From: DASXKD01 sp963734725
Lineage (GTDB): Bacteria; Actinomycetota; Actinomycetes; Streptosporangiales; Streptosporangiaceae
Assembly (NCBI GenBank): GCA_963734725.1
Contig: CAVTIX010000023.1
Span: forward strand, 1-64,000
DNA: 64,000 nucleotides
Direction of reading: 5' to 3'
Shown: one piece after another, positions 34,489-45,430 of the stretch
How positions within the stretch are numbered: the stretch's first letter is position 1
Layout: every line of letters begins with the position of its first letter
The notes under the pieces: model-generated
What the model was told of the DNA's origin: nothing
Database searches by the model: none
Seen by the model: only the letters and a program-made list of their open reading frames with translations
Program-made: the position numbers and the translations under genes

Positions 34489-36474
34489 GTGATCGGTCGG
34501 ATAGTGATCAGCGGCGTAGAGCCCGTGCTCGAATGCGGGCGCCGCCCGGCCAAGGCTGTGGTCGGGGAAACCTTCGAGGTCAGCGCAACCGTTATCCGTG
34601 AGGGACACGAGATTCCTGGTGCCGGAGTGGTGCTGCGCGGACCGGCTGGCGAGCGCCTGCCGCTGGCCCGGATGCGCGAGATCGCGCCCGGCACCGACCG
34701 CTACGGGGCCGAGGTCGCCCCTTCCGTCGAAGGCAGGTGGCGGTTCCACGTGGAGGCCTGGGGCGACCCGATCGGCCACTGGCAACACGACGCCGGCATC
34801 AAGGTGCCCCGGGGCCAGGACGTGGAGCTGATGCTGACGGAGGGCGCCGCGCTGTTCGACCGCGCGGCCAGGTCTCCGGCCCGGCCGCCCGCGGACCGCG
34901 CCGCCCTCGCCGCCGTGGCGCTCAAGCTGAGCGACCGGGGTATCGCCCCCTGGGACCGGCTGGCCGCCGCCGACGCCGAGGAGGTCACCGCGATCCTGGA
35001 CGAGGCGCCGCTGCGCGAACTGCTCACCCGGTCCGCCGCCTACCCGCTGGTGGTGCACCGGCAGCGGGCGCTGTACGGCGCCTGGTATGAGTTCTTCCCC
35101 CGCTCGGAGGGCGTGCAGATCGATCCGATGGGCCGCCGGGCGCCGGTGGGCGGCACGCTGCGCACCGCCGCTTGCCGGCTGGACGGCATCGCGGGCATGG
35201 GGTTCGACGTGGTCTACCTGCCGCCCATCCACCCGATCGGGACCACGGCGCGCAAGGGGCGCAACAACGCGCTGCACGCGGGGCCCGGCGACCCGGGCTC
35301 ACCGTGGGCGATCGGCGCCCCGGACGGCGGGCACGACTCGATCCACCCCGAGCTCGGCACGTTCGCGGACTTCGACGCGTTCGTGGCGCGCACCCGCGAA
35401 CTCGGCATGGAAGTGGCGCTCGACCTGGCGTTGCAGACTTCCCCTGATCACCCTTGGGTCACCGAGCACCCGGACTGGTTCAGCCACCGCGCCGACGGCA
35501 CCATTGCCTACGCCGAGAACCCGCCCAAGAAATACCAGGACATCTACCCGCTGAGCTTCGACCAGGACCCGGGCGGGCTCTATGCGGAAGTGCTGCGGAT
35601 CGTGCGGCTGTGGATGAGCCACGGGGTGCGGATATTCCGGGTGGACAACCCGCACACCAAGCCACTGGCGTTCTGGGAGCGGCTGCTCGCCGAGGTGGAC
35701 AGCACCGACCCCGACGTGATCTTCCTGGCCGAGGCCTTCACCCGCCCGGCCATGATGCACACGCTCGCCAAGATCGGCTTTCACCAGTCCTACACCTACT
35801 TCACCTGGCGTAACAACGCCCCCGAGCTCATCGACTACCTGCGCGAACTGTCCGGGCCCGCGGCCGCGTACATGCGGCCGAACTTCTTCGTCAACACGCC
35901 GGACATCCTCCACGAGTACCTCCAGCACGGCGGGCCGCCCGCATTCCGGGTGCGGGCCGTGCTCGCCGCCCTGCTGTCACCGACGTGGGGCGTCTACTCG
36001 GGCTTTGAGCTGTGTGAGAACGTCCCGGTGCGGCCGGGCAGCGAGGAATACCTGGACTCGGAAAAATACGCCTACCGGCCGCGGGACTGGAAGGAGGCAG
36101 AGCGGGCGCCGAACGGCATTGCGCCGCTCCTGACCAGCCTCAACATGATCAGGAAAGCCCACCCGGCCCTGCACTGGCTGCGTAATCTGCGGTTCCATCA
36201 CGTCGACCAGCCGGGCATGATCTGCTTCTCCAAGCGGAGCCGCCGGGACGCGGACACCGTCCTGGTGGTCGTTAACCTGGATCCCTACCAGCCGCGAGAG
36301 GCCACGGTGTGGGTTGACATGGCCGCACTCGGCGTGGACGATCGGTCGCAGTTTGTCGTCACAGACGAGCTGACCGGCGAGTCCTACCGGTGGGGTCAAG
36401 CCAATTATGTGCGCCTCGATCCGGCGACTGCACCAGCCCATATATTCACCGTTACGCCCGGTTTCACCGCGTGA
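34489..36474 (+). CDS. glgE: Maltosyltransferase GlgE (maltose-1-phosphate dependent)
   Basis: A 661-residue GH13_3 enzyme that extends alpha-1,4-glucan with maltosyl units from maltose-1-phosphate. The N-terminal beta domain is followed by the barrel. The nucleophile is D386 in 'FRVDNPHTKPLAFWE' and the acid/base E415 in 'FLAEAFTRPAM'; 'ENPPKKYQDIYPLSFDQDPG' is a GlgE signature. GTG 34489 lacks a spaced Shine-Dalgarno, so it may be leaderless. It is first in a plus-strand run glgE-treS-mak-glgB, the full GlgE pathway. Confidence 0.95.
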   Translation: MIGRIVISGVEPVLECGRRPAKAVVGETFEVSATVIREGHEIPGAGVVLRGPAGERLPLARMREIAPGTDRYGAEVAPSVEGRWRFHVEAWGDPIGHWQHDAGIKVPRGQDVELMLTEGAALFDRAARSPARPPADRAALAAVALKLSDRGIAPWDRLAAADAEEVTAILDEAPLRELLTRSAAYPLVVHRQRALYGAWYEFFPRSEGVQIDPMGRRAPVGGTLRTAACRLDGIAGMGFDVVYLPPIHPIGTTARKGRNNALHAGPGDPGSPWAIGAPDGGHDSIHPELGTFADFDAFVARTRELGMEVALDLALQTSPDHPWVTEHPDWFSHRADGTIAYAENPPKKYQDIYPLSFDQDPGGLYAEVLRIVRLWMSHGVRIFRVDNPHTKPLAFWERLLAEVDSTDPDVIFLAEAFTRPAMMHTLAKIGFHQSYTYFTWRNNAPELIDYLRELSGPAAAYMRPNFFVNTPDILHEYLQHGGPPAFRVRAVLAALLSPTWGVYSGFELCENVPVRPGSEEYLDSEKYAYRPRDWKEAERAPNGIAPLLTSLNMIRKAHPALHWLRNLRFHHVDQPGMICFSKRSRRDADTVLVVVNLDPYQPREATVWVDMAALGVDDRSQFVVTDELTGESYRWGQANYVRLDPATAPAHIFTVTPGFTA

Positions 36475-36507
36475 CGGCGGTACGTTACGTCGCCAGGGGA
36501 GACGCGA

Positions 36508-38286
<1,779 letters not shown>

Positions 38287-38389
38287 CAGCAGGCGTGACC
38301 GGGGGAAGGCGGCGTTGACCCGAGCGCGGACGGCGCACCGAAGCACGCTCCGCTGCGCCGTAGGATGTGAATCCGCTTTGGCGGGGTAG

Positions 38390-39742
38390 ATGGCAGTCAT
38401 GACGTTTGAGGAAGCCCTGGCCACGTGGCTGCCGCAGCAGCGCTGGTTCGCCGGAAAAGGAACACCGATCACCGGCCTGGCCGTGGCCGCCGACACCACG
38501 CTCGTCGGCGGCGACCCCGGCCTGCGCCACCTCATCGTCGACGTGGCTCAGGCCACCGGCACCAATGCGTATCAGCTGTTTGTGGGGTTGCGGGCGGATC
38601 TGCCTGATCGCCTGGGGCACGTCAGGATCGGCCCGGCCGATCACGGCGTGACGGCCTACGACGGCCTGCACGACCCGGACCTGACGGCCACGCTGCTGGC
38701 GGCGATCGCCGGGCAGTCCACGATCGGGCCGCTGTGCTTCACCCGGCGGCCCGGCGCGCGGATCGACACCGGCCTGGAGAGCCTGGTGCTCACCGCCGAG
38801 CAGAGCAACACCAGCCTGCTGTTCGGCGAGGAAGCCATCCTCAAGGTGTTCCGCCGCCTCTCCCCCGGCCCGAACCCCGACCTGGAGGTGCCCGACGCCC
38901 TGGCCCGGCTGGGCTCGCCGCACGTGGCGGCGCCGCTGGGCTGGATCACCGCGCAGGCCGGGGGGGTGCCCACGGTCTTCGCGGTGCTGTCCAGCTACTT
39001 GCGCGCGGCGGTGGATGGCTGGTCGCTGGCCGCAACGAGCGTGCGTGACCTGTACGCGAACGGCGACAGGCGGGCAGCGGAGGCGGGCGGGGACTTCGCC
39101 GGCGAGGCGGAGCGGCTCGGCGAGGCCACCGCCGAGGTGCATCGCGATCTGGCAGCGGCGTTCGGCGTCGAGGAAATGCCCGGCCGGGCCTACGCCGAGA
39201 TGTCGGCAGGGATGCTGGACCGGCTGGACCGGGCCGTCGCCGCGGTGCCCGAGCTGGCCCGCTGCGAACGCGCGCTGCGGGCCGCGTTCGAGGAGGTGGG
39301 CACGCTCACCGACCCGCTGGAGGCGCAGCGGATCCACGGCGACTACCACCTGGGCCAGGTGATGCGCACGCAGACCGGGTGGGTGCTGCTGGACTTCGAG
39401 GGGGAGCCCGCGGTTCCCCTGGAGCAGCGCCGGGCCCGGTGGCCCGCGCTGCGCGACGTGGCGGGGATGCTGCGCTCCCTCGACTACGCGGCGCGCTTCC
39501 AGCTCGCCGGCAACGAGAACGCCGACCAGATCGCCGCGGCGGCACGGGACTGGACCCGGCGCAACCAGGCCGCGTTCTGCACTGGTTACGCCCGGGCCGG
39601 CGGGGCAGATCCCGGCAAGCATGGGATCCTGGTACGCGCGCTTACCCTGGACAAGGCGGTCTACGAAGTGATCTACGAGGCGAGGAACCGGCCATCCTGG
39701 CTGTCCATCCCGCTCGGCTCGATAGCTGACGGAGTGGCATGA
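38390..39742 (+). CDS. mak: Maltokinase
   Basis: A 450-residue kinase that makes maltose-1-phosphate, the GlgE donor. The N-terminal cap domain begins 'WLPQQRWFAGKG', characteristic of Mak/Pep2. The kinase core has 'RIHGDYHLGQVMRTQTGWVL' (catalytic Asp) and 'LLDFEGEPAVPLEQRR' (metal-binding Asp). Two Mets compete (38390, 38399); GGCGGGG lies just upstream of the first. It is unfused to TreS, unlike some actinobacteria. Its stop overlaps the glgB start (ATGA). Confidence 0.93.
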   Translation: MAVMTFEEALATWLPQQRWFAGKGTPITGLAVAADTTLVGGDPGLRHLIVDVAQATGTNAYQLFVGLRADLPDRLGHVRIGPADHGVTAYDGLHDPDLTATLLAAIAGQSTIGPLCFTRRPGARIDTGLESLVLTAEQSNTSLLFGEEAILKVFRRLSPGPNPDLEVPDALARLGSPHVAAPLGWITAQAGGVPTVFAVLSSYLRAAVDGWSLAATSVRDLYANGDRRAAEAGGDFAGEAERLGEATAEVHRDLAAAFGVEEMPGRAYAEMSAGMLDRLDRAVAAVPELARCERALRAAFEEVGTLTDPLEAQRIHGDYHLGQVMRTQTGWVLLDFEGEPAVPLEQRRARWPALRDVAGMLRSLDYAARFQLAGNENADQIAAAARDWTRRNQAAFCTGYARAGGADPGKHGILVRALTLDKAVYEVIYEARNRPSWLSIPLGSIADGVA

Positions 39743-42069
39743 GCGGGCGCGGGCCGGCCAGCGGGATCAACTCCGGCGCGGCGGGGGCTGCTCCTGAGGT
39801 GGACCCGAACGAGATCGACCGGATCGTCGCGGGCGCCCACCACGACCCGCACTCGGTGCTCGGCGCGCACCCATGCCCGGACGGGGTCCGGGTACGGGAG
39901 CTGCTGCCGATGGCCAGGACGGCGGCCGTGGTCCTCCCCGACGGGCGGCGTTATCCCATGGCCCACCTGAACGAGGGGGTCTTCGGCAGCACGCTGCCGC
40001 TGAACGAGGTTCCCGACTACCGGATCGCCGTCGCCTACCCGGGAACCGAGCCCGGCAGCACCGGGCCGGAGACGGTGATCGACAGCCCGTACCGGTTCCT
40101 GCCCACGCTCGGCGAGACCGACCAGTACCTGATCGGCGAGGGCAGGCACGAGCAGCTCTGGCAGGTGCTCGGCGCGCACGTGCGCGAGTACGGCGCCGAC
40201 GGCATCGGGTTCGGCAAGGTCAGCGGCACCGCGTTTGCCGTCTGGGCGCCGAACGCGCACGGTGCGCGGGTCATCGGCGACTTCAACCACTGGGACGGGC
40301 GCGGCCATCCGATGCGCTCGCTCGGCGGGTCGGGCGTTTGGGAGCTGTTCGTGCCCGGCGTCGGTGACGGCACCCACTACAAGTTCGACATTTGCGGCCC
40401 GGACGGGCGGTGGCGGCGCAAGGCCGACCCCCTGGCCAGCCGCGCCGAGCACCCGCCGGCCACCGCGTCGGTCGTATTCACCTCCGAATACACCTGGGGC
40501 GACGAGGAGTGGCTGGCGGCCCGCCGGCGCGGGGAGCGGGTCAGCGAGCCGGTCAGCATCTACGAGGTGCACTTGGGCTCCTGGCGGCCGGGCCTGTCCT
40601 ACCGCCAGCTCGCGGACGAGCTGACCGCGTACGTCACGGAGATGGGCTTCACCCACGTGGAGTTCCTGCCGGTGGCCGAGCATCCGTTCGGCGGGTCCTG
40701 GGGCTACCAGGTGACGTCCTACTACGCGCCGACCGCCCGGTTCGGCACCCCGGATGACTTCCGCTTCCTGGTCAACCGGCTGCACCAGGCCGGGATCGGC
40801 GTCATCCTCGACTGGGTGCCCGCGCACTTCCCGAAGGACGACTGGGCGCTGGCCCGCTTCGACGGCACCCCACTGTACGAGCACCCTGACCCGCGGCGCG
40901 GCGAGCACCCCGACTGGGGCACGCTGATCTTCAACTTCGGCCGCCCCGAGGTCCGCAACTTCCTGGTCGCCAACGCTCTGTGCTGGCTGGAGGACTTCCA
41001 CGTCGACGGCCTGCGGGTGGACGCCGTGGCCTCGATGCTGTACCTGGACTACTCCCGCGGGCCAGGCCAGTGGACGCCCAACGAGTACGGCGGCCGGGAG
41101 AACACCGACGCCGTCTCGTTCCTGCGCGAGGTGAACGCCACCTGCTACCGCCGGGTTCCCGGGGTCATGATGATCGCCGAGGAGTCCACCGCCTGGCCGG
41201 GCGTGACCCGCCCGGTGCACCTGGGCGGGCTCGGCTTCGGTTTCAAGTGGAACCTCGGCTGGATGCACGACACGCTCAACTACCTGGCGCACGACCCGGT
41301 GTTCCGGAATTACCACCACAACGAGATCACCTTCTCGTTGATGTACGCGTTCAGCGAGAACTTCGTGCTGCCGCTGTCCCACGACGAGGTTGTGCATGGT
41401 AAGGGGTCTCTGCTGGGCAAGATGCCCGGCGACGAGTGGAACCGGTTCGCCGGGCTGCGGGCGCTGTTCGCCTACATGTGGGCGCACCCGGGCAAGCAGT
41501 TGCTGTTCATGGGCTCGGAGTTCGGCCAGGGCGCGGAATGGTCCGCCGAGCGCAGCCTGGACTGGTGGGTGCTGGGCAACGAGTACCACGAGGGCACCCG
41601 ACAGCTCGTCCGCGACCTGAACCGGGCCTACCGCGACAACCCGGCGCTGTGGGCGCTCGACCACTACCCGGACGGGTTCGCCTGGATCGACGCGAACGAC
41701 GCGAGCGGCAACGTGCTGTCGTTCCTGCGCTTTGCCCGCCAGGCCCAGCCGGACGAGCCCGGGGCGGCGGGGCCGGCGGCGGCCGACGAGGTCCCGGCTG
41801 CGGGCGAGCCCGCGGCGGCGAACGGCCCGGGCATGCTCGCCTGCATCGTGAACTTCTCCGGGCGGCCGCACCTGCGCTACCAGGTCGGGTTGCCCCGGGC
41901 GGGCCGGTGGCGCGAGGTCATCAACACCGACGCGTTCGCCTATGGCGGCAGCGGGGTCGGCAACCAGGGCTTCATCGAGGCGGCGCCGGAACCCTCTCAC
42001 GGCCAGCCTGCCTCGGCGGTGTTCGCCGTTCCCCCGCTCGGCGCGCTCTGGCTCGTCCCGGACGACTGA
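39739..42069 (+). CDS. glgB: 1,4-alpha-glucan branching enzyme
   Basis: A 776-residue GH13_9 enzyme introducing alpha-1,6 branches. Two N-terminal CBM48-like modules are present ('HHDPHSVLGAHPCPDGVRVR' and 'FAVWAPNAHGARVIGDFNHW'). The nucleophile is D428 in 'GLRVDAVASMLYLDYSR', the acid/base is in 'MMIAEESTAWPG', and 'LPLSHDEVVHGKGSLL' is the GlgB-specific fourth motif. The C-terminus has a Pro/Ala-rich insert near residue 680. ATG 39739 overlaps the mak stop. It ends the GlgE-pathway operon. Confidence 0.95.
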   Translation: MSGRGPASGINSGAAGAAPEVDPNEIDRIVAGAHHDPHSVLGAHPCPDGVRVRELLPMARTAAVVLPDGRRYPMAHLNEGVFGSTLPLNEVPDYRIAVAYPGTEPGSTGPETVIDSPYRFLPTLGETDQYLIGEGRHEQLWQVLGAHVREYGADGIGFGKVSGTAFAVWAPNAHGARVIGDFNHWDGRGHPMRSLGGSGVWELFVPGVGDGTHYKFDICGPDGRWRRKADPLASRAEHPPATASVVFTSEYTWGDEEWLAARRRGERVSEPVSIYEVHLGSWRPGLSYRQLADELTAYVTEMGFTHVEFLPVAEHPFGGSWGYQVTSYYAPTARFGTPDDFRFLVNRLHQAGIGVILDWVPAHFPKDDWALARFDGTPLYEHPDPRRGEHPDWGTLIFNFGRPEVRNFLVANALCWLEDFHVDGLRVDAVASMLYLDYSRGPGQWTPNEYGGRENTDAVSFLREVNATCYRRVPGVMMIAEESTAWPGVTRPVHLGGLGFGFKWNLGWMHDTLNYLAHDPVFRNYHHNEITFSLMYAFSENFVLPLSHDEVVHGKGSLLGKMPGDEWNRFAGLRALFAYMWAHPGKQLLFMGSEFGQGAEWSAERSLDWWVLGNEYHEGTRQLVRDLNRAYRDNPALWALDHYPDGFAWIDANDASGNVLSFLRFARQAQPDEPGAAGPAAADEVPAAGEPAAANGPGMLACIVNFSGRPHLRYQVGLPRAGRWREVINTDAFAYGGSGVGNQGFIEAAPEPSHGQPASAVFAVPPLGALWLVPDD

Positions 42070-42120
42070 CCCGGCGCGGCCACACGACTGACCTGGCCCG
42101 GAGCGCTCGCCTGAATTCCG

Positions 42121-42171
42121 TGATCACGGACGATTCCTTGCGTTTTCCGGCGGGGTGATCGTCCGTGATCA
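42121..42171. terminator. Bidirectional hairpin after glgB
   Basis: TGATCACGGACGAT (42121-42134) is exactly complementary to ATCGTCCGTGATCA (42158-42171), 14 bp with a 23-base spacer. The left arm is itself part of the perfect palindrome TCCGTGATCACGGA (42117-42130). It lies between convergent glgB and the NYN gene. Confidence 0.7.
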
Positions 42172-42187
42172 AAGAAGCGGGCACGGG

Positions 42188-42634
42188 TCAGCGGAACTGG
42201 CGGATCAGCCAGCCCGGGCCGGTGACCGCGGCTCCAGCCGAGGCAACGCGCCGCCGCAACTCCCGGTCGGCCGTGACCACGACCCGCTGCCCGGTCAGCC
42301 GACCGGCCAGGTCGGCGATCTCGTCGTCGCCTTCCCCGCGGGCCGCGACCACCCGGACGGCGGGAGCCGGCGACACCAGGTCCAGCATCTTCCGCGCCTG
42401 TCCCTCCACCACCAGGTAGACATACGGATACCAGCGGCCGCCCGCGGCCTCGTCGCCGGAATCCGTTTCCCCGGAAGCCGCCGGATCGCCGGGCGCCGGG
42501 CCGCGGATACCCCGCGCGGCCAGCGCCGCTAGCTCACCGTGCAGTCGCGCCATGGCCCCGGCGCGGTCGCGCCACCACCCGTCGGCCCGCGAGCCCATCA
42601 CGTTGGCGCCATCCACGATCAGGGTGACATCCAT
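42188..42634 (-). CDS. NYN/PIN-like domain protein
   Basis: A 148-residue protein with the PIN-like NYN fold: 'TLIVDGANVMGSRADGWWRD' at the N-terminus gives the first Asp/Asn metal site, 'ARGEGDDEIADLAGRL' the next acidic cluster, and 'VVVTADRELRRRVASAGA' the last Asp. NYN proteins are metal-dependent ribonucleases or RNA-processing factors; the target here is unknown. A Gly/Asp-rich loop (about 50-66) is variable. ATG 42634 has only a weak ribosome site. Confidence 0.82.
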   Translation of the reverse strand: MDVTLIVDGANVMGSRADGWWRDRAGAMARLHGELAALAARGIRGPAPGDPAASGETDSGDEAAGGRWYPYVYLVVEGQARKMLDLVSPAPAVRVVAARGEGDDEIADLAGRLTGQRVVVTADRELRRRVASAGAAVTGPGWLIRQFR

Positions 42635-42723
42635 TCCGGCCGACGATAGCGCACGGCCGCGGCACGGCGCCCGCGCTCGCCGACCACCCGCGCCCGCCTC
42701 TACCCGCGCCCGCCTCTACCCAG

Positions 42724-42912
42724 CCCGCCCGGGCGCGTGCCTCTGCCCAGCCCGCCCGCGCGCCCGTCTGTGTCCAGCCCGCCCGCGCGCCCGCCTCTGT
42801 CCAGGCCGCCCGCGCGCCCGCTTCTGTCCAGGCCGCCCGCGCGCCCGCTTCTGTCCAGGCCGCCCGCGCGCCCGCTTCTGTCCAGGCCGCCCGCGCGCGT
42901 GCCTTTGTCCAG
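42724..42912. repeat. 27-bp minisatellite, seven units
   Basis: Seven head-to-tail 27-bp units (42724, 42751, 42778, 42805, 42832, 42859, 42886; core GCCCGCGCGCCCGCTTCTG); the three at 42805-42885 are identical. Partial units extend back to about 42688. It lies between the divergent NYN and sppA genes. The period is nine codons, so all six frames stay open across it; plus-strand translation gives RPPARPLLS repeats, which are not needed by either neighbour. Confidence 0.9.
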
Positions 42913-42982
42913 CCCGCCCGCGCGCTGCCACGGGCCACCCCGCGCTCCCCTCCGCCGGCCATCCGCGCCGTACAGTGGGCGC

Positions 42983-44689
42983 ATGGTGGAGGCGACGCTC
43001 TCAGACAAACTCAGCAGGTTGCGGCAGCGGCGGAGCGGCCCGCTCATCCTGGAACTCGACCTCACCGAGGGCATCGCCGAGGAACCGCCCTCGGACGTGC
43101 TCTCTGCCGTGCTCACCATGCGCCGCCCGCGGCTCGCCGACGTACTCGACGGCCTGCGCAGGGCCCGGGCGGACGACAAGGTGCATTCCCTCGTGGTCAA
43201 GATCGGCGGGCGGCGGATCGGGCTGGCCCGGGTGCAGGAACTGCACGCCGCGATCACCGCGTTCCGCCGGTCGGGCAAGGCCACGGTGGCATGGGGCGAG
43301 ACGTTCGGCGAGTTCTCCCCCGGCAACGCCGCGTACTACCTCGCGACCGCGTTCGACCGCATCTGGCTCCAGCCGTCCGGCGACGTGGGGCTGACCGGGC
43401 TCAGCCTGGAACAGTGGTTCTACCGGGGCGCGCTGGACAAGCTGGGCCTGGAGTATGAGGTCGGCAAGCGGCATGAGTACAAAAACGCCGCCGACCGGCT
43501 GACCGAGCAGGGCTTCACCCGGCCCGCCAGGGAAGCGCTTGAGCAACTCGCCTCCTCCCTCACCGGGCAGCTCACCGCCGCCGTCGCGGAGCGGCTTTCG
43601 GTGCCGCCGGCGCAGGCCAGGGAGCTGATCGACAACGGTCCCTACATCGCCGAGGAGGCGCTGGAATTGCGCCTGGTGGACGCGCTCGGCTACCGGGACG
43701 AGGTCTACGACGAGGTGCGCAAGTCCGCCGGGCCCGGCGCCCACCTGCTTTACCTGGGCCGGTACCACCGCTCCCGGTCGCTGGCCGAGCGGGCTCGCAG
43801 GCTGCCGGAGCCCGCGGAGAACGTGGTAGCGCTCATCCACGCGAGCGGCCCGATCCGGCGCGGGCGCAGCGGGCGCGGCCCGCTGTCCGGCGGGGCCATG
43901 GGCTCGGACACGGTGTCGGCTGCGCTCCGCACCGCGGCCGCCGACCGCCGCGTCCGGGCGATCGTGCTGCGGGTGAACAGCCCGGGCGGTTCCTACGTCG
44001 CCTCGGACACCATCTGGCGCGAGGTGGTCCGGGCCCGCCAAACCGGCACCCCGGTCGTCGTGTCCATGGGCGACGTGGCCGCCTCCGGTGGCTACTTCAT
44101 CGCGATGGCGGCCGATGCGATCGTCGCGCAGCCGGGCACGGTGACCGGCTCGATCGGGGTGCTCACCGGCAAGCCGGTGACCACCAGCCTGCTGGAGCGC
44201 GTCGGCATCACCACCGACTCGGTGACCGAGGGCGCGCACGCGGACATGTTCACCACGACGCGCCCGTTCAGCAAGGAAGAGTGGTCGAAGATCAACTCGT
44301 GGCTGGACCGGATCTACGCGGACTTCACCGGCAAGGTCGCCAGCGGGCGCAACATGACACAAGCGCAGGTGCACGAGATCGCCCGCGGCCGGGTCTGGAC
44401 CGGCGCAGACGCCGCCGCCAACGGCCTGGTCGACCAACTCGGCGGCCTCGACGACGCAGTGGCATTGGCGCGCCGCAAAGCGATGCTGCCCGACAGCGCG
44501 CCGCTGCGCGGCTTCCCGCGGGTCACGCCGCTGGACCGGATACGGCGGCCGGAGTCCAGCGAGGACTATGCCGCCGCCGGGCCCAGCCTGCTGGCCGAGA
44601 GCTGGGGACCCGTGTGGCGGCTCGCCGTCGGCGCCGGCCTCCCGCCGTTCGGGCCGCTGCACCTTGCCATCCCCTGGACTTTTCAGTGA
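42983..44689 (+). CDS. sppA: Signal peptide peptidase SppA, 67K-type
   Basis: A 568-residue two-domain S49 protease. The second domain holds the nucleophile S368 in 'DVAASGGYFIAMAAD' and the first holds the general base K167 in 'KRHEYKNAADRL', the Ser/Lys dyad of E. coli-type SppA. I chose ATG 42983 (MVEATLSDKL); the frame stays open upstream only because the 27-bp minisatellite has a nine-codon period. No N-terminal TM or signal peptide is evident, so it may be a peripheral protein. Its stop overlaps the next start (GTGA). Confidence 0.9.
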   Translation: MVEATLSDKLSRLRQRRSGPLILELDLTEGIAEEPPSDVLSAVLTMRRPRLADVLDGLRRARADDKVHSLVVKIGGRRIGLARVQELHAAITAFRRSGKATVAWGETFGEFSPGNAAYYLATAFDRIWLQPSGDVGLTGLSLEQWFYRGALDKLGLEYEVGKRHEYKNAADRLTEQGFTRPAREALEQLASSLTGQLTAAVAERLSVPPAQARELIDNGPYIAEEALELRLVDALGYRDEVYDEVRKSAGPGAHLLYLGRYHRSRSLAERARRLPEPAENVVALIHASGPIRRGRSGRGPLSGGAMGSDTVSAALRTAAADRRVRAIVLRVNSPGGSYVASDTIWREVVRARQTGTPVVVSMGDVAASGGYFIAMAADAIVAQPGTVTGSIGVLTGKPVTTSLLERVGITTDSVTEGAHADMFTTTRPFSKEEWSKINSWLDRIYADFTGKVASGRNMTQAQVHEIARGRVWTGADAAANGLVDQLGGLDDAVALARRKAMLPDSAPLRGFPRVTPLDRIRRPESSEDYAAAGPSLLAESWGPVWRLAVGAGLPPFGPLHLAIPWTFQ

Positions 44690-45228
44690 CAGAACGACTG
44701 GCGGGCGGTACCGGCGCCCTGCCGCCCGGCGCCGTCCCCGGTGACCAGATCGCCCGTCTCGGGGAGGCACTGGCCTCGTTCGCCACCGGGGTCACGCTGG
44801 TCATGGCGGCCGACGGGCGGGACGACATCGGGACCACGGTCAGCGCGTTCTGCCCGGTGTCCTGGTCGCCGCCGCTGGTGGCGGTGTCCCTGATCGCCGG
44901 CTCCTACCCGGCCGAGGTGCTGGGCCGGGCACCCCGGTTCGCGGTGACCGTGCTCGGCACCGGCCAGCGCGCCCTGGCCGGGCGGTTCGCCGTGGCTGGG
45001 CGGCCCGGGGCGCGGCTGCTCCTGGAGGGCACACCGCACGCGAGGGGTGAGGTCTCCGGCGCCCTCATCCCGGACGGCGGCCTGACTGCGCTGGAATGCG
45101 AGGTGACCCAGCGTCTTCCCGCCGGTGATCACCTGCTGGTCATCGCCTCGGTACTGAACGTGCCTTACGTGGCGGACAGCGGTGAACCGCTGATCAGATT
45201 TGCCGGCCGCTACCCCGTGCTGGGCTGA
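44686..45228 (+). CDS. Flavin reductase-like FMN-binding protein
   Basis: A 180-residue split-barrel flavin reductase domain protein: 'EALASFATGVTLVMAADG', 'GTTVSAFCPVSWSPPLVAVS' and 'FAVTVLGTGQRALAGRFA' are the FMN-site motifs, and 'ECEVTQRLPAGDHLLVIASV' the last strand pair. Such proteins reduce flavin for a partner monooxygenase or act as oxidoreductases. GTG 44686 overlaps the sppA stop, so the two genes are coupled even though the functions look unrelated. The partner monooxygenase is not in the window. Confidence 0.85.
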   Translation: MTERLAGGTGALPPGAVPGDQIARLGEALASFATGVTLVMAADGRDDIGTTVSAFCPVSWSPPLVAVSLIAGSYPAEVLGRAPRFAVTVLGTGQRALAGRFAVAGRPGARLLLEGTPHARGEVSGALIPDGGLTALECEVTQRLPAGDHLLVIASVLNVPYVADSGEPLIRFAGRYPVLG

Positions 45229-45257
45229 CCGGTCCTTCGCCGATGAGCACCCCGCCC

Positions 45258-45342
45258 TGTGGATCATCCTGTGGAATATTCGGTGGAGAAGGTCCCGTCG
45301 CGGGGGACAACCGGGGGTTAACTGTGGATGGCTTGTGGACGG
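45258..45342 (-). other. Cluster of four DnaA-box-like motifs
   Basis: TGTGGATCA (45258-45266), TGTGGAATA (45270-45278), TGTGGATGG (45323-45331) and TGTGGACGG (45334-45342). On the minus strand the last two read CCATCCACA and CCGTCCACA, which fit the degenerate actinomycete DnaA box (Y-Y-R-TCCACA); the first has one mismatch and the second two. All four point the same way within 85 bases of non-coding DNA. Confidence 0.4.
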
Positions 45343-45430
45343 CCAAAGAATCTTGAAATTGCTGCCCGAAACCCCTTGTGCGGTCCCCGGCGATGGGCGT
45401 AGAAATTCTCCTACCACCGGGACGGTAACC

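Noticed and set aside
42737..42982. N-terminal extension of SppA with RPPARPLLS repeats
   Set aside because: The frame is open only because the minisatellite period is nine codons; the conserved protein begins at ATG 42983.
45258..45342. Chromosomal origin of replication
   Set aside because: Only two good DnaA-type boxes and no dnaA, dnaN, rpmH or parAB genes nearby.
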